A DNA stretch of 42,838 nt from a virus. Below, in pieces: positions 7,932 through 16,109 of the stretch. The position numbers and the translations under genes were made by a program. The DNA lies in IMG/VR virus record IMGVR_UViG_3300043444_000155, positions 1 to 42,838 of that record, one strand, 5' to 3'. Below the pieces are notes generated by a model, which saw nothing but the letters and a program-made list of their open reading frames with translations, was not told the origin of the DNA and ran no database searches. Within the stretch, counting starts at the first letter, position 1. Each line of letters opens with the position of its first letter.

Positions 7932-7960
7932 ATTATGGCATCAGCGTGAGGTCATCGTAA
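7932..7960 (-). promoter_or_regulatory. Possible promoter for the HNH gene
   Basis: On the minus strand TTACGA (7960-7955) is separated by 17 nt from CATAAT (7937-7932), a 5/6 match to the -10 consensus with a weak -35. It overlaps the end of the scaffold gene and lies just upstream of the HNH start at 7925. An own promoter is common for free-standing homing genes. This is a consensus match only. Confidence 0.3.
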
Positions 7961-9077
7961 TGGCCGCCTCAATCGCAGAGCGCACGTCGGTGGCTTCCTG
8001 GCGCAATGCACCGACGGGTGCGGCACCGGAAACCTGCACAGCAGCTGAGCGCGCCTTCTGTGCTGCCTGGGTGCTTTGCTGTGCGCCTTTGGCCTTCACG
8101 CGCTGGGTGATTACCGCACGCACGTTGTCGTTCAGCAGGCAAGCCTTCTTGTAGGCATCGGCCAACGACAGGTTTTGACCCTTGCGCTGTGCCGCCTCGA
8201 GCAAGTCGGCCATGTCTTCGCGCACGTCGTTGCCAAATTCAGCCTGGTCGAGGAAGGTTGCTACTTCGCTTTGCGCGGCTTGCGCGACCTGTTGCTGCTG
8301 CGCAATCTGGGCCTGCTGGAACTGCGTGAGCATGTTCTGCATGGGCGCCAGGCGCTGGTTCAGCACCTGCTCCATGGCAATCTGCTGCGGGTCTTGCTGG
8401 GGCGTCTGGCCAGCCAGGGCGCTGTCGAGCATCTCGATAAAGCCATTGCCAAAGCGGCCGGTGCCGTACTGGTTGACGATGCCGGCCACCAGGCTGGCGA
8501 GCTCGGGCGCGGTGCCCGTGCGCAGGCGTGCGGCCGTGCTCATCAGGTTGTCGATCGCCTGGATCGGGTTGCTGTTCTCCGCCTTGATGAACGCCTCATA
8601 CGGGGCGATCGTCCTCAGCATCGCGTCGTAGTTCTTACGCGCTTCTGACGATTCCTGGATGAACCTGGCGTGCTCAACTTCGCGGCGCTGGATCTCAGAG
8701 CGCACGGTGTCGGGCAGCTGGGCCCAGTGCTCGCGCACCTCGGGACGCCAAGCTTGCGGAGCTCGATCGGCCTGCTGCTTGGGTCCAGATTTGGGACCCG
8801 CTTGCATACCTTGCTCTAGCGGCTCCTGGGCTGGCGTCTTTTCCTTGAACTTGCCTTGCTCATCGCGGGGCTTGTCGTCCACGGGTGTGTCTTGTGCCAG
8901 TGCGTTAAGGTCCTGGCTCGCGTCCTGAGCCTGCGGTGTGGTATCGACAGCTTCGCCGGTATTTGCCGGCTCGTTGTCCACCGGCGCAAGCGCGGGCGTG
9001 TCTTGTTGCAGAGGCTCGTCGGCCTCCTTGAACGCGGCCTCGAGGGCATCGCGCATGGTTGTCGTGGGTTCGCTCAT
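7941..9077 (-). CDS. Scaffold / capsid assembly protein
   Basis: A 378-residue, highly charged, Gln/Ala-rich protein: an acidic Pro-rich N-terminus (MSEPTTTMRDALEAAFKEAD), a helical middle with QQAQIAQQQQVAQAAQ, and a C-terminal AIEAAITMTSR. It lacks globular motifs, as expected of a scaffold, and sits two genes upstream of the capsid gene. I chose ATG 9077 because AGGTGATAACC precedes it. A GTG at 9086 that overlaps the previous stop is an alternative and would add three residues. Assignment rests on composition and position. Confidence 0.7.
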   Translation of the reverse strand: MSEPTTTMRDALEAAFKEADEPLQQDTPALAPVDNEPANTGEAVDTTPQAQDASQDLNALAQDTPVDDKPRDEQGKFKEKTPAQEPLEQGMQAGPKSGPKQQADRAPQAWRPEVREHWAQLPDTVRSEIQRREVEHARFIQESSEARKNYDAMLRTIAPYEAFIKAENSNPIQAIDNLMSTAARLRTGTAPELASLVAGIVNQYGTGRFGNGFIEMLDSALAGQTPQQDPQQIAMEQVLNQRLAPMQNMLTQFQQAQIAQQQQVAQAAQSEVATFLDQAEFGNDVREDMADLLEAAQRKGQNLSLADAYKKACLLNDNVRAVITQRVKAKGAQQSTQAAQKARSAAVQVSGAAPVGALRQEATDVRSAIEAAITMTSR

Positions 9078-9082
9078 GGTTA

Positions 9083-9406
9083 TCACCTGTTTTGGAGGAT
9101 GTGAATTGCGCGCTCTATGTCGGCACGCTTAAATGAACCGCCTTCGGTCATATACCGTTCGCGGCTTTCTTTGGCTTTCGCCCAAGAATCTTTGAAGTCG
9201 TCCATCGTGGTCAGGCCTTTGGCCTTCATGTAGTCACGATGCTTGCTGCGTGAAGAAATGTCGGTGCCGTCAGGTGCTTGCATACCTTCATACGATCGGT
9301 CGCCCCAGAGAGCGCCAGAATCGGTGCGCAGCTCAGGTTGATAGTCGGCGGTGACCTCGATCAGCTCGCCTGTTTTTCGGTCTTGAATCCAGCGGCGTCT
9401 GGTCAT
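9083..9406 (-). CDS. Small conserved head-module protein
   Basis: A 107-residue protein, MTRRRWIQDRKTGELIEV, with ISSRSKHRDYMKAKGLTTMDD and a basic C-terminus (RADIERAIHILQNR). I recognise this architecture from proteins encoded just before scaffold genes in podoviruses, but not a function. Translation is coupled upstream by ATGA overlap at 9403-9406, and it ends 5 nt before the scaffold ATG. Confidence 0.65.
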   Translation of the reverse strand: MTRRRWIQDRKTGELIEVTADYQPELRTDSGALWGDRSYEGMQAPDGTDISSRSKHRDYMKAKGLTTMDDFKDSWAKAKESRERYMTEGGSFKRADIERAIHILQNR

Positions 9407-10380
9407 TTCTTCTTCCTTAATGAGTCAACCATTTCCTGCAATTTTTGTTTTGAGTCATCAGACACAGCCAACGAGCCACCCACGGCCATGCCAGCAAGCA
9501 GGTCGTTTTCATTAACGCGGGCGGGGTCAAAGGCGGCAAAGCGGGAGCGCTCAAGGTTTGCCGGATTGGCGCTGCGCATGATTGGAATAGACGCTGGGCC
9601 ATCTGCAAACCGTTGCGTGCGGTCATAGCCAAACTCATAAATTGAGTTTGCATCTGTAAACAAAGTTTTTGCAGGCACACGACGGCTAACGATTTTGTAA
9701 TCCCCGTTTAGAACGCTTTCGCCGTGGTCTATTGCGTATTGCTTGTCAGGAGTTACCCAATCTCCGTGTTGCAAATTATTTGGCGCGTCCTTTGGAACTG
9801 CGCGATGCGCCCACATTCCTTCGTCAGGTTTATTTCTAACCGCCTGCAATCGACGCACAAGCGATGCGTCGCGAATTTCATCCGCGCCGTCGCCGTAATA
9901 ACGCGCCCCCTGCGAGGAATAAATGTCTTCGGGATAGACTCGCTCAAGCTGATGCGCTGGGGCGCCAACGTCATCTGCCGACATTGGAGCGGTGTGCTGG
10001 CTTCTATACGAACCAAGGCGATCTTCCGCATACTCCAGCGCTTTAGCGCGATCCATTGCCGTATTGTTTTTTGGCAATCCAAGCATCTTCACGGCGTTTT
10101 TGCGAGCGGCCTCTAACGCCTCGGACTGAGGGCCAACAATTTTTGTCATGCCCATTGGGTTGTAGGACTCAGCCATCGCCCTCGCCAAACGATCGGTCGC
10201 AGGGCCGCGGCCTGGGCCTTCGCCTGCAGCCGCGTAAGTCATGTTCATGAGGTTGCCAGCGCGATCGTTGGCGTCTCCAACGATTTGCTCGAGCTTTGCG
10301 CGTGGGTTGCGAAGGGTGTCCACCAGCTTTCGCTTGAAGCTGTCGCTGGCGCTGTAGATCTCTGCAAGTGGTCCTGCCAT
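9403..10380 (-). CDS. Head-module protein with a putative ADP-ribosyltransferase-like domain
   Basis: A 325-residue protein. Residues about 185-260 read MWAHRAVPKDAP, HGDWVTPDKQYAIDHGE, YKIVSRRVPAKTLFT and NSIYEFGYD. That order (an Arg on a first strand, a GDWVT segment, then a strand ending in a Glu near the active-site turn) resembles the R-S/T-E layout of ART-like domains in phage polyvalent proteins. The N-terminal half is helical and Ala-rich. The C-terminus is basic (QEMVDSLRKKK). It lies between portal and scaffold genes, so it could be packaged and injected. Base composition appears more AT-rich than in adjacent genes. The enzymatic assignment is tentative. Confidence 0.5.
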   Translation of the reverse strand: MAGPLAEIYSASDSFKRKLVDTLRNPRAKLEQIVGDANDRAGNLMNMTYAAAGEGPGRGPATDRLARAMAESYNPMGMTKIVGPQSEALEAARKNAVKMLGLPKNNTAMDRAKALEYAEDRLGSYRSQHTAPMSADDVGAPAHQLERVYPEDIYSSQGARYYGDGADEIRDASLVRRLQAVRNKPDEGMWAHRAVPKDAPNNLQHGDWVTPDKQYAIDHGESVLNGDYKIVSRRVPAKTLFTDANSIYEFGYDRTQRFADGPASIPIMRSANPANLERSRFAAFDPARVNENDLLAGMAVGGSLAVSDDSKQKLQEMVDSLRKKK

Positions 10381-10388
10381 AACTCACC

Positions 10389-10748
10389 TCACTCCAAAGT
10401 CAACATAAACTGCGTTTGCTCGTACAAGCGCAGGACCTCATCAATCGTGTTTTGCAACGATGTCTCGTCCTTGTCGCAGATCTGGTAGCGGTACATCTCG
10501 ATCCACTCAGCGCGAAACGACAGCAAGTCGCGGATGTCGTCGTCGTTGCCGTCTTCGCGCTTGATGGTCATGCGCCCGCCGTAGTAGCCCTGGTACTGCT
10601 CGACAAAACCGTCGATCAGCTCGAGCAGCGCGTCGTAAAACTCGTTCAAGGCCTTGTGCTCGGCGTAGCTCTTGGTCTTCCAGTGCGCGATGTGCGCGGC
10701 ATCGCGGTCAAAAAGCACCTTGCTGACAAATTCTTCTGCTTTGTTCAT
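10389..10748 (-). CDS. Dps/ferritin-like helical protein (DUF5856-type)
   Basis: A 119-residue all-helical protein. The N-terminus reads HIAHWKTKSYAEHKALNEFYD, resembling the HWNVKG...H segment of Dps. His22, His31, Asp46 and Glu50 reproduce the Dps ferroxidase spacing between the second His and DxxxE (15, then 4 residues), although the first interval is 3 shorter. I believe related viral proteins are filed under DUF5856. It lies directly upstream of the ART-like gene and downstream of the portal. Iron binding or a structural role is inference. Confidence 0.5.
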   Translation of the reverse strand: MNKAEEFVSKVLFDRDAAHIAHWKTKSYAEHKALNEFYDALLELIDGFVEQYQGYYGGRMTIKREDGNDDDIRDLLSFRAEWIEMYRYQICDKDETSLQNTIDEVLRLYEQTQFMLTLE

Positions 10749-10756
10749 GTGTTACC

Positions 10757-12703
10757 TCACTGCATTGGGGGCATGCCGTTGCCAGCCTGCGGCATTTGGG
10801 GCGCTGCTGGTGGCAGCTGGGGCTGTGGCTGCAAAACGCCCATCGCACGCAGCTGGGCCTCTTTTGCGGTCGCTTCCATGTTGGTGTTTTTGGCCTTGGC
10901 CATGCGCTCGGCAGCTCCTGCCTGCTTTTCGGCCACTTCGGCCTCTTGCATGGGGTTGGGCTGCTGAGGCTGAATGCCCTGCTGCTTCATGCCGGTGATG
11001 GCCTGGTCGAGCACGCTCTCGATTTGTGTCGAGACGCGGAACTTGGAGACGCTCCACTGGAGGAGTGACATCAAAACAGGCGCCGCCTGCGGCACTTGCT
11101 GGGCCATTGGCGCCACCTGGGAGATAAATGCGCCCAGGCCCTGCATGAACTGCACGGCCGCGTCACGTTCAGCCGCCCAGTCCAATGCGGCCATCGAGTC
11201 AGCCTCGATGTTGATGCGGTACTCAGACAGAGCCTCATCCTTCAGCAGCTGGATGGCCTGCATGGCCAACGGTGCGTCAGGCGTGCGCTCGATGTTGGTA
11301 CGGCGCAGGATCGTCTCGGGCTGGAAGTGCTTGCAGATGATCTCGGCCTTGATGCGCAGGGCTTGCGTGATCCACTCGGCAATGTAGAACTGCTTGAGCT
11401 GAATACGCGTGCTGCCAAACTGCGCCTTGATCTGCTGAGCTGCAGCGGTTTCGCTGGCCTTGGAACTGCCGCGCATGATGTCGGAGATGCCCAGCACCTC
11501 GTAGATCTGCATGACTTTGTCCTGGCGGTAGTTGCGCAGGTGATCGATGGCGTTCACCACCTGGTCGATCGGTATCCAGTCCACTTGGCCCTTGATGCCG
11601 CCCTTCTCAGCAAACATCGCCCAGTTGTCCACGGGGATCAGCTGGTTTTCAGAGCCCTGGTTGAATACGCGCTGAATGCCCTCGGCCGCCTTGTCGTACA
11701 CGCCCACCACCTTGGCTGCACGCGTGAGCCAAGTAATGCGGGTGTTGATCTCATCGAGCTCGTTGAATTGGTCTTGAGCAAAGACATAGTCAGCGCGGGG
11801 CTGGAAGTTGCTCGAGGTGACGTTGGCCACCACAGGACGTGGGCAGGGGAAAAAGTTGTCTAGGCCCAGTGGGTCATCCTTCACGTCGAGGATCACGTCA
11901 CAGCCTTTGGCATACCAGTAGACCTTGCGCTTTTCTTTGCACCAGATCTCGAAGACTTCAGCCTTGCTCCAGGGGTCGAACTTGGTGGTTTGATCGTTGG
12001 TGTCTTTGGGCTTGGTGTTGCCTGACAGAGGAACGATCTTGGCAATCTCTTCACCAAAGCGCGCATTGAGTTGGTCTTGCGTCATGTACACGCGGCGCGC
12101 TACCCAGCGCACCTCATGCCAGGTGCGAGCGGGTGACCAGAAGAAGTCTTCCCAGTAGATGTAATCGCAGGCAGCCTCTTCGTTGGTGATCTTCTCGGCC
12201 ATCTCCGCAGGGCTGAGCTCCTGGCCATACTCGTCAAACACGGGAGGGATTTCGTACTCTTCGGTTTCGACTTCGTAGCGCAACCAGATCTGACCCATGC
12301 CGACAACAAGCCAGTCCTCAATGCCCTGGCGCACGTTCGCGTCCCAGGGTGAGACGTTGTCGTCAAACGAGCGGTTGAGCATGCGCTGCAGCATCGTGCC
12401 GGCAACGCGTGCCACGTCGTCGTCGTAGTCTTGCCAGCTGCGCGATACATCAGCCTTCGGTGGCCGTGCGTACAGCATCGACAAGAGCACTTGCATCGTG
12501 GACCAGAACAAATTGACTTTGCTCTCGTCGCGGCCGTAGGCATCACGCTTGTCGAGGTAGCGCTGAGTGATGCGGTTGGCATCCTTGTGGAAGTTGCCCA
12601 GCTCCTTGCTGGCCGCTTCAATTTCTGTGTTCCAGCGCGCAGCTAATCCCGTGGGGGAGTTGTTGAAGTCGCTGTCACTGGTGATCTTTGCTTGATCCAT
12701 CAT
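10757..12703 (-). CDS. Portal protein
   Basis: A 648-residue protein. I chose ATG 12703 (MMDQAKITSDSDF) because it overlaps the terminase stop as ATGA and has a GGAAGGA site upstream. Features include FWSTMQVLLSMLYARPPKAD near residue 65, WEDFFWSPARTWHEVRWVARR, a long tail-proximal helix with QAAPVLMSLLQWSVS, and a Gln/Pro-rich C-terminus (PQPQLPPAAPQMPQAGN). Length and position after the large terminase fit a podovirus portal ring protein through which DNA enters and leaves the head. Confidence 0.85.
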   Translation of the reverse strand: MMDQAKITSDSDFNNSPTGLAARWNTEIEAASKELGNFHKDANRITQRYLDKRDAYGRDESKVNLFWSTMQVLLSMLYARPPKADVSRSWQDYDDDVARVAGTMLQRMLNRSFDDNVSPWDANVRQGIEDWLVVGMGQIWLRYEVETEEYEIPPVFDEYGQELSPAEMAEKITNEEAACDYIYWEDFFWSPARTWHEVRWVARRVYMTQDQLNARFGEEIAKIVPLSGNTKPKDTNDQTTKFDPWSKAEVFEIWCKEKRKVYWYAKGCDVILDVKDDPLGLDNFFPCPRPVVANVTSSNFQPRADYVFAQDQFNELDEINTRITWLTRAAKVVGVYDKAAEGIQRVFNQGSENQLIPVDNWAMFAEKGGIKGQVDWIPIDQVVNAIDHLRNYRQDKVMQIYEVLGISDIMRGSSKASETAAAQQIKAQFGSTRIQLKQFYIAEWITQALRIKAEIICKHFQPETILRRTNIERTPDAPLAMQAIQLLKDEALSEYRINIEADSMAALDWAAERDAAVQFMQGLGAFISQVAPMAQQVPQAAPVLMSLLQWSVSKFRVSTQIESVLDQAITGMKQQGIQPQQPNPMQEAEVAEKQAGAAERMAKAKNTNMEATAKEAQLRAMGVLQPQPQLPPAAPQMPQAGNGMPPMQ

Positions 12704-14040
12704 CCGATCCTTCCCGATTCTTTCGGCCGGCAATCCCAAATGTCATTCAACGCGAAGGCGTAGTTCGAGCTTCTGGGCATTGATGAGATTGTAGTAACAC
12801 GGGAAGATTTCCGCGACACTGGTTTCGCAGCAAGAGCCAGATATCGGAACGAATCGGCGCCGTGCGAATGTTGATCATGCTTAGGTTTGTTGCGGTAGGT
12901 TTGCGTGCGTTCATCCCACTCGCGCATGTACGCACGAAGGTGTTCAAGCCCTTCATACGTTGCCTCTTCATCGAAGTAGCACTGAGGGATCACCAGGCGC
13001 GCCGCCTCGATGCCGTCCTGGAGTGACATCTCGGGCACCAGGTTGGGCCGGATGCCGTTGGCCAGGAACTGCTCGATGATCGACTTGCCGGTCTGCAGCG
13101 ACTTCGCTTTGGCGTCATGGGGCAAGAAAATGCCCTTAGGGTTGACGGTGTACGGCCGCGCCTTGATCCAATCGATGTAATGTTGGATCGGCTGGTTGTC
13201 GTCCTCGTAGAAATCTACGATTCGCGTGCCGTCGCGGGTGTCTTGCCAGCCCCACCAGCTGCATGAGTCGGTGTAACCCAAGTCAGCCACCAGGTTGACG
13301 GGGAATGCGGGGTCAACAGGGAATTTCGCCACCCTGCCCTCGTTGTACGCATCCCCCAATAGCTTGGCGAAGTACGCACCAGGAACGGCAGCGTCAAACG
13401 AGCACTCGTACTCGACCAAAAACGCGTCTTCGGTCATCTGGACCTTGGCGTCCCTCAATTCATCGGGGTGAATAATCCCCGTTTTGCTTGCCGGGAGCTC
13501 GAGGAGCTGGTGCGTTTTGGGGTTTAGCCTGGCTTCCTCTCTGAGGTTCCAGAACATGTTCTTGCCGGCGGGGGTTCCGGCGAAAATCGCCCACCCGCGG
13601 CGGTCTGACAGCGCGGGACGCAGCACCGTGTACCAGGCAGAGGGCCGAATTTGGCCTGTCTCGTCCAAAACGACGCCATCGAAGTACATACCGCGCAGGG
13701 CATCGTAGTTATCGGCGCCCGCGACGTAGATCGTGGACTCACCACCGTGGCCATTGTTGAGCGTGATCTTGAGCTCGGACTCGTTTGGCGGTTTGGACCA
13801 GTACGGCCGCGACAAATCTTTGAGGTAGGTCCACGCCACGCGCTTGGCCTGGTCCCGTTGGGGCGCCAGGTACGCAAATTGGGGCTTAGGCAGCGCTGTC
13901 TCGAGCGCGCCGATCACCAGGTCAGCGCACATGGCCACCGTTTTGCCGGCACGCCGGTGTGCAACGACGACAGTCCAGCGCTTGTCCCGGTTGTGCAGCG
14001 GCAGGAACACGTCCCGCGGTTGGTATTCCGCGAGATTCAC
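12700..14040 (-). CDS. Large terminase subunit
   Basis: A 446-residue protein with the two terminase domains. The ATPase has Walker A HRRAGKT at residues 28-34 and Walker B YFDGVVLDET, followed by a coupling FAGTPAG motif. The nuclease has VADLGYTDS (first Asp), a middle LPHDAKAKS and a C-terminal DQHSHGADSFRYL. It pumps DNA into the prohead and cuts the concatemer. Its start overlaps the DUF3310 stop and its end overlaps the portal start, as in a coupled packaging operon. The packaging mode (headful or cohesive) cannot be read from this. Confidence 0.95.
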   Translation of the reverse strand: MNLAEYQPRDVFLPLHNRDKRWTVVVAHRRAGKTVAMCADLVIGALETALPKPQFAYLAPQRDQAKRVAWTYLKDLSRPYWSKPPNESELKITLNNGHGGESTIYVAGADNYDALRGMYFDGVVLDETGQIRPSAWYTVLRPALSDRRGWAIFAGTPAGKNMFWNLREEARLNPKTHQLLELPASKTGIIHPDELRDAKVQMTEDAFLVEYECSFDAAVPGAYFAKLLGDAYNEGRVAKFPVDPAFPVNLVADLGYTDSCSWWGWQDTRDGTRIVDFYEDDNQPIQHYIDWIKARPYTVNPKGIFLPHDAKAKSLQTGKSIIEQFLANGIRPNLVPEMSLQDGIEAARLVIPQCYFDEEATYEGLEHLRAYMREWDERTQTYRNKPKHDQHSHGADSFRYLALAAKPVSRKSSRVTTISSMPRSSNYAFALNDIWDCRPKESGRIG

Positions 14041-14369
14041 TTGCCCAACCTCTCGAGCTCACGGTCCAGGTACCAGCGCGCCTTCTTCAGGTCCTCGATC
14101 GGGCTGTCGGACTTTAGGCCTGCGCGCCAGATGTACTTCATCGCGTTGCCCAAGCAGAAATTCATGTGCTCGGTGATCTGGATGCACTCGACGCCCGAGG
14201 GGTGCTCGGTGTAGTGCTTGGGGTGGTTGACCGCATCGTTAGGCTTTTTGGTCTTAGGGCTTTGGTCCCAGCTGGGCGCAAAGATGCAGTCGGGCTTGTG
14301 GGCCTCGATCGGGGAGGTTTGGCAGTCAGGGCAGTGCCAGGGGCCGATGGGTGGTGTCGTGGTGCTCAT
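14037..14369 (-). CDS. DUF3310 protein with N-terminal Cys cluster
   Basis: A 110-residue protein. The C-terminal half (NHPKHYTEHPSGVECIQI to LGNAMKYIWRAGLK to DLKKARWYLDREL) is a clear DUF3310 domain, common in phages and often placed near nucleotide metabolism genes. The N-terminal WHCPDCQ...C has a possible zinc ribbon. Start ATG 14369 is preceded by GAGAAAAACGC. The 183 bp upstream (14370-14552) are GC-rich and I see no gene there. Confidence 0.85.
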   Translation of the reverse strand: MSTTTPPIGPWHCPDCQTSPIEAHKPDCIFAPSWDQSPKTKKPNDAVNHPKHYTEHPSGVECIQITEHMNFCLGNAMKYIWRAGLKSDSPIEDLKKARWYLDRELERLGK

Positions 14370-14552
14370 GTTGCGTTTTTCTCAGAGTGCTTTTTTTGGT
14401 TTCAGAAATTGGGGAGGGGGCCCCGGCCCGCGCCTGACACCCCCCTGCCGATCGACGGGGGGTGGGGGGTCTGGAAATTCCAAGACGGGGCCAAGGCCTG
14501 GCCAGATCGACGCAGGCGAGGCGATCGACAGCGAGGCAAGGGCCTGGTAGCG

Positions 14553-15155
14553 TCACGGTGCATTAGCGTCTCCTACGGGCTCCTGCCCTGCCGTGCCTGC
14601 CGCCGCCGGCGACCCTGCCGCCGCTGGTACCGGATCAATAATCCGGTATGCCCCGCTCGAATCCCTTTGTAGATCAACAACTTGCGTGACTACGTCCGCA
14701 GGTTGTGCCACGGTTGTGCCAATCTGACGCGTGCCAAGCCATGAAAGCTGCACCTGCACGCCGCCTTCGACGTTCGCGTTGATCTGTGTCGGCAGCACCT
14801 TGCTCACCAGGCCCACGAACGCGGCCCGATCGCTCGAGGTGCCCTCGGCCAGCTTGGCCAAGTACTGAGCGCCGCCGACCTGGTCGAACGCCTCGAGCAC
14901 GGCCTCGCGCAGGTTGGTGAGCCGGTTCTTTGTGCCTGGTGCGCGCCCTGGGCCGGCCGGCACCGGCTGCCCGTTTTTCGGGCTCACCGCCGTCCCCTTG
15001 GGGCGCGGCTTGCCGTCCCTCGGATTCCAGGGCTTTTCCGGTCTTTGCGGCGTTTCTGACGCGCCAGGCGTTGAGTCAGCCTCAGCGGGCATCGCCGCCC
15101 TCAGCACAGCCTCTTGCAGCTGCTGACCGATGTCCTGTTGTTGGGTTTCAATCAT
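14553..15155 (-). CDS. Small terminase subunit-like protein
   Basis: A 200-residue protein. After a Pro-rich N-terminus, GPGRAPGTKNRLTNLREAVLEAFDQVGG leads to a helical LAKLAEGTSSDRAAFVGLVSKVLPTQI, the pattern of phage small-terminase/DNA-recognition proteins (DUF5681-like start, then a helical oligomerisation region). The C-terminus is Ala/Gly/Pro-rich. It lies two genes upstream of the large terminase, supporting the assignment. Start ATG 15155 follows GGGAGAATCGC. Confidence 0.7.
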   Translation of the reverse strand: MIETQQQDIGQQLQEAVLRAAMPAEADSTPGASETPQRPEKPWNPRDGKPRPKGTAVSPKNGQPVPAGPGRAPGTKNRLTNLREAVLEAFDQVGGAQYLAKLAEGTSSDRAAFVGLVSKVLPTQINANVEGGVQVQLSWLGTRQIGTTVAQPADVVTQVVDLQRDSSGAYRIIDPVPAAAGSPAAAGTAGQEPVGDANAP

Positions 15156-15170
15156 GTCGCGATTCTCCCA

Positions 15171-15329
15171 TCACGCGTTAGACGCGACAGCCGCGAACAG
15201 CAAAAAGACCAGGAAGCCTTGCCAGCCCCCGATCGAATACCCAGCCACTGCCGCGCAGATGTAGAGCGCTGTGGCTACCTCATGCTTAGCCCTTTCGGCC
15301 TTGATCGCTCTCAATTCCAAGTCGCTCAT
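15171..15329 (-). CDS. Small membrane protein, 52 residues
   Basis: Encodes MSDLELRAIKAERAKHEV followed by a single hydrophobic helix (ATALYICAAVAGYSIGGW, then FLVFLLFAAVA). One or two membrane helices are likely. Start ATG 15329 overlaps the previous stop as ATGA, so it is translated in the coupled chain. Function unknown. Confidence 0.6.
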   Translation of the reverse strand: MSDLELRAIKAERAKHEVATALYICAAVAGYSIGGWQGFLVFLLFAAVASNA

Positions 15330-15634
15330 ATGCGTTTCTCCTGACAGTCCGGTGCACCCAAAATCTGCACCGCACTTAACTCACACTCTATACAGAGTGA
15401 GTGCGGTGCACCCCTGGAGGGGGTTGCACGCACACTTGCACTCGACTGCGCCGCACTCTGCTCCGAACTAGTTCGATGCACTTCGGTGCAGCCCATCCTA
15501 GCCGGGCAATTTCTGCCCTGGTTGCAGTTGCCATAGCATGGTGGGCATGTCTTATTCCTGCCAAAGATCCTGTCCCAGCTCTCTTGGTAGCCCTGCCCTG
15601 GCCTACGGCCTGAACCTTTACCGCCATCGCTCAT
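15326..15634 (-). CDS. Cys-rich small protein overlying a palindromic DNA element
   Basis: A 102-residue protein beginning MSDGGKGSGRRPGQGYQESW, with DRIFGRNKTCPPCYGNC and CNQGRNCPAR, a compact Cys cluster possibly binding zinc. The second half (from about residue 50) is low-complexity, and its DNA carries nested palindromes and TGCAC repeats, so that half may be shaped by DNA constraints. ATGA overlaps at both ends show translational coupling. Similar small proteins occur in freshwater and Comamonadaceae-type phages, function unknown. Confidence 0.65.
   Translation of the reverse strand: MSDGGKGSGRRPGQGYQESWDRIFGRNKTCPPCYGNCNQGRNCPARMGCTEVHRTSSEQSAAQSSASVRATPSRGAPHSLCIECELSAVQILGAPDCQEKRI
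15352..15494. repeat. TGCAC repeat cluster with nested palindromes, candidate origin or operator
   Basis: Within 143 bp there are at least seven TGCAC/GTGCA elements (near 15352, 15366, 15406, 15425, 15436, 15477 and 15488). TGCACCGCAC (15366-15375) and GTGCGGTGCA (15401-15410) form a perfect 10-bp inverted repeat around the operator-like palindrome at 15385-15398. A perfect 12-bp palindrome CGAACTAGTTCG lies at 15464-15475. The cluster is about 600 bp downstream of the primase-helicase gene, as iterons often are. Confidence 0.5.
15385..15398. promoter_or_regulatory. Operator-like palindrome ACTCTATACAGAGT
   Basis: The arms ACTCT and AGAGT flank ATAC. It matches the switch operator at 18516-18529 (ACTCAATACTGAGT) as ACTCWATACWGAGT, suggesting a second binding site for the same repressor or Cro-like protein inside the replication operon. 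Confidence 0.45.
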
Positions 15635-15873
15635 GTGTTCTTCTCCTTAAGTTTGGCTTCAATGGCTCGGTAAAAAACACTACCTTGACCGCTATAACAC
15701 TCCCACACTTCCTCATCCGTCAGCCCTACCCATGCGCGCTCTGGCTGCAAATTAACAATTGCCCATTCCAACGAGCCAAGCTCAGCAAGATCGAAACTGT
15801 TCTTGTGGTCACGCGACTTCAAAAAGTCCACGCGCCGTTGTAGGGTCTTCAGGTGTTCACTGGGCATTCTCAT
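15631..15873 (-). CDS. Small helical protein of the replication operon
   Basis: An 80-residue protein, MRMPSEHLKTLQRRVDFLKS, with ELGSLEWAIVNLQ and DEEVWECYSGQGSVFYRAIEAKLKEK. Predominantly helical and acidic. ATGA overlaps with the glutaredoxin gene upstream and the Cys-rich gene downstream show it is a genuine member of the coupled chain. Function not recognised. Confidence 0.65.
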   Translation of the reverse strand: MRMPSEHLKTLQRRVDFLKSRDHKNSFDLAELGSLEWAIVNLQPERAWVGLTDEEVWECYSGQGSVFYRAIEAKLKEKNT

Positions 15874-16109
15874 GCTTTGCCCTCCAAGATCTGAAGCGCC
15901 GCCTGGAAGCCCGCCAAACCACCCACCCGCTGATCCCCGATGAAGATCTGGGGCATCTGCTTCACGTCAGGGTAGGCAGCCATGAAGTTAGCTCTGCGCT
16001 CGCCCACCTCGATGTCCACCTCCTGGACCTCGAGCCCTTTGATGTGCGCCAGCTTCTTGGCGGCCACACAGTTAGGGCAGTTGGCTTTTGTGTAGATCGT
16101 GACTTTCAT
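15870..16109 (-). CDS. Glutaredoxin
   Basis: A 79-residue thioredoxin-fold protein: MKVTIYTKANCPNCVAAKK, active-site C11-P-N-C14, the cis-Pro in VKQMPQIFIGD, and GGLAGFQAAL. This is the expected glutaredoxin length. It probably supplies reducing power, for example to ribonucleotide reductase or for thiol repair. Start ATG 16109 follows GGGAGGAAGC and overlaps the primase-helicase stop. Three in-frame codons upstream also read as a start, but that option has no ribosome-binding site. Confidence 0.9.
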   Translation of the reverse strand: MKVTIYTKANCPNCVAAKKLAHIKGLEVQEVDIEVGERRANFMAAYPDVKQMPQIFIGDQRVGGLAGFQAALQILEGKA

